Assembly (NCBI GenBank): GCA_020740775.1
Contig: JAHEWK010000003.1
Coordinates: forward strand, 1,860,001 to 1,924,000
Reading direction: 5' to 3'
DNA from: Ilyonectria destructans
Taxonomy: Eukaryota; Ascomycota; Sordariomycetes; Hypocreales; Nectriaceae
Length of the DNA stretch: 64,000 nucleotides
Made by a program: the position numbers and the translations under genes. Shown here piece by piece: positions 44,353-55,650 of the stretch. Positions within the stretch are counted from its first letter, which is position 1. The number at the start of each line of letters is the position of its first letter. Below the pieces are notes generated by a model that did not search any database, was not told the DNA's origin, and saw nothing but the letters and a program-made list of their open reading frames with translations.

Positions 44353-45397
44353 GGCGGAGGGGTGTTGACTCTGCAGCTGCAGAGCTGCAGAGGAAGGTAA
44401 GGAGCGGGGAGGGAAGAAAGAAAGGCAATTGCAGCGCCGGTTGTCAGGTTGAGCGCATGCGGGAGAGGGTAAGGAAATTGAATGAAAAGGAGGGAAGAAG
44501 GAAATCGAGAAGTGAGGATAGGGTCAGGTGGAAAGACTACGTACGACGTCAAAGTTGCAGCTCGTACGTAGTGCCTTACGTAGCACACACACAGGCCACG
44601 GAGCCTCTCCTCACACGTCAGTTTGCGCTACAGCACCCTAATCACTGCTAATCAAGACGTCCCTGGGGAACGCCTGCGAGGCTGGCCAATCATGCACTGC
44701 GCCCCGCCACAGGGGGCTGTTTTAGGGACCTGGGCGGCGGCAGTTGGTGGGGGGCGGGGTCTGTTCCTGGCTTTCAGTGGCTTGGCACATGGAATTATTT
44801 CAATGCGACGAGTCTGCTTACCCTACAGCGCCGTCGGCCATGAACAGGATTCAGGATCTGGAGTTGGGACAGTCAAGAATGGCGCTCGTTTTCGCTTTGC
44901 CTGTTAATCAATTCTCTTGATGTTACCGCGGGAAACAATTGGAGTTCCACGTCCCTTGCCAAGCCTCCTTGGAAACATGCCCATTGCCCATTTTCTCTCT
45001 CCCGAGACAATCAATCGATAGTCACCGCACATTGAAATATGCATAACTGTCATCACTACCCGTCTAAAAATAACGGTGAAAACCATATTCTGAATTTCAA
45101 GCCACAACGGGCCGCTGCAAATATTACATAGAAAAACCCAAACAAAGGAAGTGTTTTTTTGGACCAGGTATCATCCACCCATATTATAGAAAACAAAATA
45201 AACGCTAGTAATAAGAAAAGTCACCAGTGGTATAATCCTATGCTGTTAAAAAAGCTTCCGAAAGTCATGCGCCGTCCGTTTTGTGTGGCGTTTGCCCGCG
45301 ACTAGTCCCAGATTCTAGACCTTCGCAATCGAAGGGCGCGCTCCGTGACCTGCAGTAGAGCGCCGAGAATCGTGGTGAAGATCGCACTAGCCCCGAT
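44353..45397. other. ALG5 upstream region and intergenic spacer
   Basis: Contains the alg5 promoter with the inverted repeat at 44536-44572. From ~44890 to 45290 it becomes AT-rich, the 3' flank of the gene at 45398. No gene. Confidence 0.5.
44536..44572. promoter_or_regulatory. Perfect 11-bp inverted repeat upstream of ALG5
   Basis: ACTACGTACGA (44536-44546) and its exact reverse complement TCGTACGTAGT (44562-44572) flank a 15-bp spacer, about 185 bp before the ATG. Each arm holds the palindrome TACGTA. The geometry suits a dimeric transcription factor site or a hairpin in a leader. Confidence 0.5.
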
Positions 45398-47328
45398 TCA
45401 CTTAGTAGGAGTCCCCCATTCTCCCCCCAGTCTCTTGGAGTCAACGCGTCGGGTCTTCCGAAGCAGCTTGCCGCTAGGCTTGCTTAGACTCCAGCGGCGG
45501 GACCCGGGCGGAGCGATCGGGAGGGCAGGTGATACCGAAAACCTGTTCATGATCTCCTCGGGAGTTAGGGGAGGTGGCGGGAGGCTTCGTTCTCGGGATA
45601 CCTCTCGTTCCCGGGGATGTTCTGGTTCTCGGGGAGATTCTGGTTCCTGGGGAGATTCTGGTTCCTGGGGAGATTCTGGTCTCTGGAGAATATCTGGTTC
45701 CTGAGGAACATCTAGCTCCAGCTCCTGCGGAAGATCTTGTTGCCGAGGAAGCTCTTGCTTTTGGGGAAGACCAAAGTCTAGTTGGTCCACGCTGGGATCA
45801 ATAATTTTCTTCGCTTGATATCGTGACAGGGATGCTCGACGTTGGTGGTTTTTGTTTTCTAAATCCAAAACGTCGCTCTCGGGCGACGCTTTATCGAACT
45901 GAAGATCAGGACCAAGGAGAGAAGAATGATGATTCGCGTCGAGATTGAATCCCGAGAAGTCTAGTGTAGTAGACCTGCTGTGTGGTGTTATGGGGCCTGA
46001 ACCCGACGACTGAGGTTTGGCCGGGGTAGAAGTGAGTGAAGGGAGGGAGGAGACAGATCCTTGTCGTGAGTGTCGCTCCCAAAAACTAGAAAATCCGCTA
46101 GGGTTGCGTGAGTGAGATTGACTCGAAGGTCTAGATACGGGCGCCGCTGATGGTGACGGTATGCATTGCTGAGAGAGTGGCGTGCTGGCAACCCGAGGGG
46201 CTTGGGACAAGGTAGCTCGATCTATGGAGGAGGCGTCGGACGAGCTTCGAGCCCTCGGGTGTAAACGATGGGGGTTCGAAGCGGTGATAGGTGGTCGAGA
46301 AACTCCGGCGGTCTCAGTTCCACGGATGGGACGAGGCGGCTTGATTTCGAGTACATCCAAAGACGTCCTTGAGCTCCCAAAGGGCGAAGGTCCTCCTGAA
46401 AAGATATTAATTAGTTTATGACATAACAGTCAATTGGCAGGCTGATGGAAACGTACTTTGGTGGGACGACAGGGTTTGTCGTGGAGAGTAGAACGTACTG
46501 CGATCTACTTCCTTGCCCTGGACCGAGATAAGCCGTGAGGTGAAGCTCCCCGCATCGAAGGAGCCGTGCCTAGGATAGACAGAGCCAACGCTGGAGGCGG
46601 GTGTTTGGTAGCCGGAGTCATCGCTGTTGGAGCATCTGGTATTGCACCGTGGGGTGTTGGCGCCTGTGGTGTTGGCGTATGTGTAGTTGGACAAGTGGCT
46701 GGCAGCCCCTGGGAAGCGTCCGATGGTCACCTTGATCTCTCGCCCTTCTAGAGCCGAATAAGATCGCTGGTAGTGCTCCTCGCGGACACGGGATATCTCA
46801 GCTTCGCGGATGGCGGCGCCCCCGGCGGCATCCTTGGCGGCGTGGGTTGGAACGTAGGTCGCTCGCTTCGACAGCTTTTTCTGCTCAGTGGGCCTTTCTT
46901 TGTCCTCCTTGGGTTCCGGACGAAACCGCTTGAAATGGCCCAGGATGGACATGCCTGATAAAGTTGGTTGGTGAACGTTTTTCAATAGTGATTGAGACAC
47001 AAGAGGTATGAAAGTTGTATTGTGCTTGAAGCGCAGTTGAAGGGATGGATGGCTCGAACAGAATATGTGGATATCTTTTACGTGAAAGAGGGTGAATAAT
47101 AAAGAGTGACTGTAACAAGGCAAGTTGGATTTCAAAGGAGTCCTGCCTGAGAGAAAGAGTGGCTTGCTTGTCTTTGTCTGGGAAGAAAGAAACAAGGGAT
47201 TGAGAGCGACAATGTGTGGATATATGGGTATTAGGTAGGATGGGACAGGACGGGACGGGACAGCTGAGTCGTGCACGCAGGGAAAAAATCACTTAATACT
47301 CACGAAAGGACTGCCGCTTAGTGGACAT
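45398..47328 (-). CDS. Unrecognised Ser/Pro-rich disordered protein with hexapeptide repeats
   Basis: Three exons (47328-47304, 46954-46457, 46395-45398) give 506 aa. The first codes only MSTKRQSF plus one base, before a 349-bp intron (GTGAGT/CAG), long for this window; the second intron is 61 bp (GTACGT/CAG). Phases 1 and 1 agree. If the tiny first exon is wrong, translation could start at MSILGHFKRFRPEPK (46952). Residues ~45-85 are the only folded-looking part (ATYVPTHAAKDAAGGAAI, EEHYQRSYSALEGREIKVT). The rest is Ser/Pro/Thr-rich with many RxxS-type sites and a Glu/Pro repeat (ESPQEP) at ~395-430, and it ends basic (GKLLRKTRRVDSKRLGGEW). It resembles disordered signalling or polarity scaffolds; no function is claimed. 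Confidence 0.75.
45603..45705 (-). repeat. 18-bp tandem repeat coding for (ESPQEP)n
   Basis: Several near-identical GGAGATTCTGGTTCCTGG units (three in a row almost perfect) keep frame and encode Pro/Glu hexapeptides in the unknown protein. Length polymorphism is likely. Confidence 0.85.
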
Positions 47329-50300
47329 GATGGTGGTGTTGGCGTCGGCGTGGGCGTGAGCGGTGCCAGCGCGTGTAAGTGAGGTGGATCGAGATAGCGC
47401 GCAACGGGCAATTGTCTGGTGGTTGTGGCGTCTGGCTGGGGCGATCGATCTGACTCGGTTCTGGGCCTCGGGGACTTTCTGGTGCCTGGATGAGCGTTAG
47501 ACGGTTGCTGCGGTTAGCGCCACCGTCGACATCGGCAATGAGATCGATCCAGCTGGTCGGGTTCGGAGAATGAGACGGTCGAAATCCGAGACGGTCGAAA
47601 GCCGAGACGGTCGAAAGCCGAGACGGAGGGAAACAAAGAGATGGCAGGAGGGTTCAATATGGGAATGGGTAGGTAGGATGCAGATGCCCAACCCCGACGC
47701 AAAGACGAGATGCGGCGGTCTTCGCCTTTTGTAAACAGCGACACTATTGGCACGCTCCATTGGCACGCCACGGCATGGAACAGCCCCTGGACTCAGCTGC
47801 AGCTGAGCGACGCAGCTAACAGGAAAAAAGCAGCCAACTCATCAGGATCTGACTGCGGAAAACACGGGCAGCACGGGCAGCATGGGGGGGGACCGCTCTG
47901 CAACACGCCAAAACGGGACCCGTTCCCGGGCTCTTGGAGGATTGGAGGACGCTGATGCGCTGAGCTGGCGTCGACAGACGGTTAGAGGCCCCGCGATCCA
48001 CAGTTTATTGGAAGCCATGCAGGCGCCCCTCCTGTAGGCTAATTAAGGCATCATACTCCTCCCTACGTGCGTGTGCAGTTGTGGCAGTTGTGGCAAATGG
48101 GAGCAATGTTAGCAACCTTGCTCCGCGCAACTTGGCAACCAACCCACCAGAAAGCCACAGCCACGCCCCCAGAAAAGCCCATCCAACGCCAACACGGGCT
48201 GGCCTCCTCCGATGCCCTTTCGTATTCAGACGCCCGGCAATTACGGTGTGGGATCTCCCGGACGGAGTCATATGCAGAGTTTGCGTCTACTGGAAACGCC
48301 ATGTACCCGCTCCACAGGCCCTGCGTGTAAAAAATCTGCCCCTGTTTCTGATTGAGGCGGCGTCATTAGCATCCATCAGATTCAGCGCTGGTGCCAGGTC
48401 GTGCCCACTGGCCACCGTCATCGAGAACTTGTAACGTAGGTCGAACCCCCCTCCAGCGCTTCAAAACACTCCGCCTCGCTTTCCGGCGTCTGGCCTCGAT
48501 CCACGTCTCGATCCACGTTGCCGGGGTCGCACTCGGGTCGCACTTTCGTCGCCCGGCCTGATTTCTCCCGCGGGCGGGGGGATCGGCAAATACCACGTAC
48601 ATACTACGTACGTACTATCACACAATGGCTCTGCCCTGTGAGATCTTGACAACGCCCCCGTGGGTCGTGCGGACGCCGTCAGACACAGAGACATCCCTGG
48701 CCAAGGCCGCTGACTTCGTCTTGGCTCCGCGACTATTGACTGCTGTGCTTGATAGTAATTTCTCAGCGCTACTCCGTGCAGCTTGGGGATCCGCAAGCTG
48801 GACTTGGACCACCCGTCGTCTGAGCCAACTGCTAGCGACCCTCAGGCGAAAGCACCTAGCAGTTAGTATAGAGCGGGTTTTGGACACTTGATGTCTTGGC
48901 AGCTGGGCCGCGTTCTCGGTCAGATTACTTGCCAAGACACCGGATGTTTTTTTTCCTTCTTGCTCATATTGCGGAGAGAACAGCCCCCGGTCATTCACAT
49001 CGCTTACGAACCATTGCCGCTGGGGCATATCCATCATGCTGACTGCATTGCGTCTTTTGTGTCAATGGTTGCATCAATGGATGGATGGATTGATGCGAGA
49101 CGTCTAGGGCGGTGTTGATGGGAGTAGAATCATCACTATGGCGTCACTCGCTGTCACAAAAAGCCCACGCATCTGAGCCTCTTCTTAGTGATCTTATACT
49201 CCAAAGAGCATTGAGCGCCAGCCGTTGACGCCGTGCCCTCGTGGTGCACTCATGCTTCAAAAGGCGCTACGGGCTTACCTGCGTAAGTTAATCGAGCGAT
49301 AGAGTCACCATCTTTTAAGCTTTGAAAACGGGCTGTCCTTCATCGTTCATGGTGTCACTTAGAGTCCCATGCCCCTGTAGATCTGCGCCAGGGATGGCCG
49401 CTTTCCCCTCAAGCCACAACGGACTACACGACACTTAGGGCTTGAGCTTCCCCTGGCTATTGTTTCGCTTGGAATATTGGTACGCCCGCATGAGCTGAAC
49501 TCGAATCCACGGCATGGTACGTATGCCCAGAGCGCCGTCCCATTTCCCCGAAATGCGGTGAAGTGTTGGTCTCTTTCCCGCCGAGGCAAAGTGGAAGAGA
49601 AAAACACGACAATTCGTACAGTAGGTGAAACACCCCCGCCCACTCTTTTGGATTGGCTTCGTCGGCCACTCCATCGACGCTAGAATCTTTAGAATCCTTC
49701 TGAGGAAGCGATCGTTGACTACGTTGGGAAATTTGGCCTGACTAATACGATTCAGGCCCGTCGATTCAGCTAACCTTCCACATCACTGGTAACGTGCGCA
49801 AAGGAGTCCGTCCAGCCCCACGCCACGAGGAGACGCTGTGGCGAGCCGGGATGATTGACCATCACTCTCTTGGGTTCCTTTGACGCCCCGTTGCCTGTTT
49901 CGATCCGCCGACCCAATGTTGAGCTGCCGATGCCTTCCCGTAGGCGTTAACTACCACAAGCGCCATCAACGTTGAATCACCGGTTCTCGGGTGGCCCTTC
50001 TCGCGTTCCTGATTATACCCATTGTGCGCCAAAGTCAACCGCCTCCAGGACTTGTCTCAAGGCAACGCCGTGGCTAGGCTGTTCCATCAACCCCTTGCGG
50101 ATCGTGCACCGCCAATAAAGTCCTCGTGACACCTGCGTCTTTGAATTAGACTACTCCGAAGGACCCGACGGCTGGGCTGGCTGATCTGTCATCCACGCAC
50201 TGCCGTAGATCTAAGCAAGATGGCTTCCGTGTCATCCGGACTTGATCGATCCAGACCTTGTTGACAAGCTCACTACTTTGAGTAGTGAACACAGGTAAGC

Positions 50301-51854
50301 TGATCTACCTAGCTCCTGGTTCTTGCTAGAAAGGGCCGCGACAGATGTATGGTAGCGGCACTGACGTAGAGCGCTAGTGATGACAATACGTGGGGTGAAA
50401 AATGCGAAGTGCTGCGGCTATAAAGACATGATGGGCGTGCATTTCCTTGCATGGCATGTTGATGGCTTTTCGATACTCGGCTACGAAGACACACTTGACC
50501 TCAATGTCTAACCCTGCCAGTTTGTTTCCATGAAGATCTGACATGGTAACCTGGTTTGCCATGGGATAGACGACCCCCAAACGGCGAATGGCTTCCGTTA
50601 AAGTGTGTATTCCATGTCAATGAGGGGAAAGCGATGGCATGTTTGTTGAGAAGTGCTGACTACGTAAGTCATCACAGTCGCTTTCGGAATGTATTAAAAC
50701 CTGGATCTCAGAGCTTACGCTCAAAAACAAAACGCAATGCTATATGCGTGGTCCGAACAAACCCCCATATCCCAACGTCCGTAGTTACCGGTTCTCCGAC
50801 CGATGCACTTGTTGAGACATTGGTGTTGACTCAAAGTATCCCCTCCCTCACATTAATGTTGGTGGGGTTGATGATGAAATCCATGGAAACAGAGACGACG
50901 GTTGAATGGATGATCAAAACAGATATGTTGATTGTGAGGGCCAGTACCAAGAAGGCTCATGATGACCAAGTCTTGTTGGGTGTGGCTGAGACGCTCCATC
51001 TTTATCGATACCCAACTTTGGGCTGCAAGCATTACATCACGGCACGCATTCGTAAGGACATGTCGAGACAGGAGTGGGCAAGACCGTTCTTTTCGAATGG
51101 GACCAGATCGGGCCAAGGGGGCAAGCCTCAACCCACTTTATCGCGGCAATGTGGCCAAAGCGAAATCACGTGCACATGGCGTGCCGAAACTGGATGCTGG
51201 TTGGACGATAACGCATCCCAGCCACACCCATCGCGTGGCTCGGGGCCGAAAAATGGGAAGGAGCACCCCCCGTCGCCCCCCAAGGCCCAAACCCAACACC
51301 ATCTGGCAGCCTGGTCACGCGCATTGCCCACCTCATCCGCAATCCTCGACAGCCTCAAAAGTCCTCACCATCGGAACCCGATCGCCCGCCCGCCCACATC
51401 CCCACCCGGCCACCGCCTTGCCGTCCGCGGCTCCCGTTGCGTCAGTCGCCGTCGCCGTCGCCGTAGCCTCCTCCTCGCGCTTTCGTCCCTCCCGCTGTCG
51501 CTGCCTCGTCATCGCCCCGTCGCTCCGACCTTCGCCCATCCGCAAGTTCGTGGCGTGCCCCCCGATTCCGCGCCGGCCGCCTTGCTCGCCCTTGATTGTA
51601 TGGCGCATTGATCGGCCTTTGCTCGCTACGCCACTTGACACGCCGTGTCGTTGTGCAGCACCTCATTCTCCGCCTTCTCTTCGTCCCCGACGACTGCCGC
51701 GCCGTGTCCGCGCGCATCGCGAGAAACCGTGGCGGCGCTCACGATCCTGAGTCACAACGAACCTTCCGAGCTGTCTCTGCAGCAGCACCTCGAACTTACC
51801 CCGGACCTGGCTGCGTACACAAACCTCACCGCCGAGGGGGACCCCGAGCCTTTG
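47329..51854. other. 4.5-kb gene-poor interval
   Basis: Divergent promoters of the 506-aa protein and PSY2 lie at the two ends. In between I find no family motif; ORFs up to 351 codons (50556-51611 plus) lack coding character. TACGTA-rich sequence occurs at 48592-48617 (ACGTACATACTACGTACGTA). The last ~300 bp before PSY2 are pyrimidine-rich leader sequence, open in the PSY2 frame but without ATG. Confidence 0.5.
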
Positions 51855-54723
51855 ATGATGGCACAGCCCGTGCCTCATCAGCCCACCGACAAGAAGCGCG
51901 TCAAGGTCTACGAGCTGCGCAACAATGACTGGTTCGACCGAGGCACCGGTTTCTGCACCGCATCTTTCGCGACGGTACGCTTCATCCGCGCTGCTACTGC
52001 GGCTTTATGTTTCTTGCGCCCGAGATCTGTCGCTGACTTGACATCCTCGTGTAGACCGAAGATGGCCGGAAAGACCCCCGGGTCATTGTAGAATCTGAGG
52101 ATCAGCCCGAGCGCCTTCTCCTAGAGACCAAGATCCAGAAGGAGGATGGCTTCCAGAAGCAGCAAGGTATATCGCGCCCCTATATTAATCTTGCATACCA
52201 TATCTGACTTGGTATCTGCAGAAACCCTCATCGTCTGGCAAGAACCCGGTAGTGGTGTGGATATGGCCCTCAGTTTCCAAGAACCTGAGGGCTGTGCAAT
52301 GATATGGTATGTCGCATCACCCCAACGCGTTTTCGCAAATTGAATCGCTGCTAACTCCCTCTAGGCGATTCGTTAGCAGTGTTCAACAATCCTTTCACAA
52401 CAATCTAGCTGGTGCCGGTACGCAGAACTGTACTCTATCTTGAAGGACTGTATACTGATGCCACATATCTAGACGATGGACTCTCCGACGACCTTGCTAT
52501 CGAAGTCCCCCCCACGATTAACCTTCCCAACGCCGAACTCGGAAACCTCCCAGAGATCGAATCCAACATGCGAATCATGAGCTCAACAGCCAATGGCCGA
52601 GACGCTCTTGCCAAGTCCATCATGGCCGAAGACTACATCGGTCGCCTAATCCCCCTGGTTGAGATAGCGGAAGACCTCGAGAGTCTGCAGGACCTGCATC
52701 GGTTATGTAACATCATGAAGACGATTATTCTCCTCAACGACACCTCGATTATCGAACATGCCGTATCAGACGAATGCGTATTGGGAGTTGTTGGTGCGCT
52801 GGAATACGATCCCGATTTCCCGAGCCACAAGGCCAACCATCGTCACTGGCTGGACAACCAAGGTCGATACAAGGAGGTGGTTCCGATTGAGGATGAGCAG
52901 ACCCGGAGGAAAATCCACCAGACCTACCGCCTTCAGTATCTCAAGGACGTTGTCCTCGCCCGAATCCTTGATGATCCGACCTTTTCCGTCCTCAACTCCC
53001 TCATCTTTTTCAACCAGGTCGACATCGTCCAGCATCTCCAGGCGAATGCAGCCTTCCTCAACGAGCTCTTCGGTATTTTCAGCTCATCGGCCCCCGACCA
53101 GAGGAGAAAGAAGGAAGCGGTTTTGTTCATCCAGCAGTGCTGCGCGATTGCCAAGAACATCCAGCCGCCAGCTCGACAAACGCTATACAACAACTTCATC
53201 GCCCATGGACTCCTCCAGGTCATCCATTTCGGTCTACGACACGGCGACGTCGGAGTGAGAGTGGGAGCCACAGATATTATGATCTCGATTATCGACCATG
53301 ATCCACAGATGATTCGCCAGACTATCTATCGACAGATGCATGAAAACCAGGCACCGTTGACGGATTCCTTGATTGACCTCCTCCTTGTGGAGGTTGATCT
53401 CGGGGTTAAGTCTCAGATTTCGGAAGCTCTCAAAGTCCTCTTGGACCCCGGTGCGCCGGTTCAGGGCACAGAAGCCTTTGTTAAGGCCAATGGCGAATTT
53501 GCAGGCCGGCCGCGACCTCAACCGACCATCGATCCCCAGCAGGATGTATTCTTGACTCGCTTTTACGAGCGATCTGCCCCGAGACTGTTCAAGCCCCTGC
53601 TTGATCTAGAGAAGAGAACGGACATGAACTTCCCCGCGCAGCAGGCGTCCATGTTCACGTATCTGATCGAGATCCTCTGCTTCTTCATCCGCCAGCACAA
53701 CTTGCGATGCAAATTCTTCGTCATGACGAACAATGTTGCTCAGCGTGTCGCCCAGCTTCTTGAATGCCCAGAGAAGTACCTGCGGCTAGGTATGATCATC
53801 CCCACATTTAGAACTCTTAGATTCCTCTCCCTAACCATACAACAGTTGCCATTCGATTCTTTAGATCGTTGATTGGACTCCAGGATGAGTTCTATGTTAG
53901 ACATTTAACCGAGAAGCAGGTTTTGGGGCCGATCCTTGACGTTTTGATTGAGACAATGCCAAGAGACAACCTCCTCAGTTCAGCATCGCTGGAGTTCTTT
54001 GAGTACATCAAGAAGGAGAACTTGAAGGACCTCGTCAAGTACCTCGTCGTCAACTTTCGGGACCGACTACTTAGTCTCGACTACATGCCGACATTCCGAG
54101 ACATCATTCTCCGGTACGACCAGACACAGGGCTACACCTCCAATATGGATTACTTCCTGGACCCAGAGGATGAGTTGGGTCGGAGACCACCTCCGAACTC
54201 GAGGCTTATGGAACATATCACTGTTGAGCAAGAACAAGAAGACTACTGGGCGAGTTCGGATCCAGAGGATGAGGATGAGCAACATGGCAAGGGTGGCGAG
54301 AAGGCCCCATCGACCAATGGTTCTGCTGTCTCAAAGCTTCTTGTTGATTACGCCTCCGACGAAGAGGCGGATGAAAACCTCGACCCCAAGGCATCACTAG
54401 AGGCCCAGCAGAGTGAAGGTGGAGCTGAAGTCACGACTCCTACTAGCGATGGGGGTCTTGGAACAGTACCGCCCCCCGAGCGACTATCGGAGAAGCGTCG
54501 TCGCGAGGAAGATGAGGATGAGGACGAGTTGGGCAAGTTGATGCACAACAAGCGACGCAACAGCGCCAGCGCCACGCCGCCTGGCTCTGGTACTCCGCAC
54601 GGCGTCCTCCGAAGACGCAAGAGCTTCACAGCCGGCTCGGGCAATGGCGCCCCTAAAAAGATCGCTATCAGCCTCTCCCCGTCTATCCGGACGGGCGGCC
54701 CACGATCTGACGAGGAGTCGTGA
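51855..54723 (+). CDS. psy2: Protein phosphatase 4 regulatory subunit 3 (Psy2/SMEK)
   Basis: Six exons (51855-51974, 52055-52166, 52222-52306, 52365-52417, 52473-53789, 53846-54723) give 854 aa; introns are 55-80 bp. The start is the first in-frame ATG (51855); a second ATG follows at once (51858). The N-terminal PH/RanBD-like domain (KKRVKVYELRNNDWFDRGTG, then LIVWQEPGSGVDMALSFQ) spans ~10-120. The SMK-1 (DUF625) domain and HEAT/ARM-like helices follow (SIMAEDYIGRLIPLVEIAED, MKTIILLNDTSIIEHAV, YKEVVPIEDEQTRRKIHQTY). The C-terminal ~200 residues are acidic and disordered, with nuclear-localisation-like clusters (SEKRRREEDEDE, RRRKSF). Psy2 targets the PP4 catalytic subunit to substrates such as phospho-H2A/Rad53 in DNA-damage recovery. 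The last residues of exon 4 (AGAD junction) are the least certain. Confidence 0.94.
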
Positions 54724-55650
54724 CGACACTTTCCACACTTCTTTCGGCGACGGCGCAAGGGATATCGGATTATATTATTTTGGGTTATCATTCAGGGATG
54801 AGGTCAGAAACGCGGTCTGATGAGGATTCTTACCTGGACGGACTCAGCTGGCAAGGATGGGCAAGGATGGATAGGGAGAGGGCTGGCGTTGTGTTTGCTT
54901 CAGGGTGTGTGATTTGCGTCGAGTGTTGTGACCCCTCCGTTTCTGTCCTCGTCCTCAGTCCGACGGGCCAGCGGGGGATCACAAATGTTCGGTCTAATGG
55001 TTTGTCAGGACTAGAGTCAGCCCTCTAGGTGATAGAGTCGCCGAAGAGCGGTGGCATGGCATGGCATGGCATTGTTTTGGAAGGATACGGATTTCCCGCG
55101 AAGAGAGATTGGCAGGACCGCGATGGAAAAGACAGAGAGGGAGGCAAGGCTGCAGAGAGGCAACCACGAGGTGGATGTGCGGGCGATGGTTTTGCTCGTG
55201 TTGTGTATCATACATATTTCATGTTCCCCCCCGAGCTTGTCCACGCAAGGGGCAAGTCGGAGCCTAGGGATCAGGGCCAGATGGACCTGATTCTGGGTCA
55301 AATTCACCATGACTGAATGAACTAAAGACCGATTCGAACGTCAAATGCAAACCCTGAATGTGTGAGTGTGAGGAAGACGTTGCATCAAGTCCCCACATCC
55401 TGAGGTCCGCAGAAGCTATGGTGCCCCAAGGTTATTGAGGAATAACCTCTCGCTAGCACTCGCCTAAGGATGTCCAGAAATAGAGCTACAAACTGCAAAT
55501 GACTTAAACGGCCCCGGACCAAACTCAAAGAAGCGCTTGTGTCAGAAGCAATGTTCTATGTGTGCATCTAGCGGTAGAAATCTAACGTCTTGAACCAAAA
55601 CCTCCCAAACCAACATAGGCCTAAACATAAATAACCCATCATAGCTTTTT
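54724..55650. other. Intergenic, convergent 3' ends
   Basis: A short GGCAT tandem repeat (about 55053-55075) is the only structure seen. No gene. Confidence 0.5.

Noticed and set aside
50556..51611. 351-codon plus-strand ORF before PSY2
   Set aside because: No domain, Ser/Arg/Pro-rich C-terminal half matching the pyrimidine-rich leader, and overlap with other long frames.
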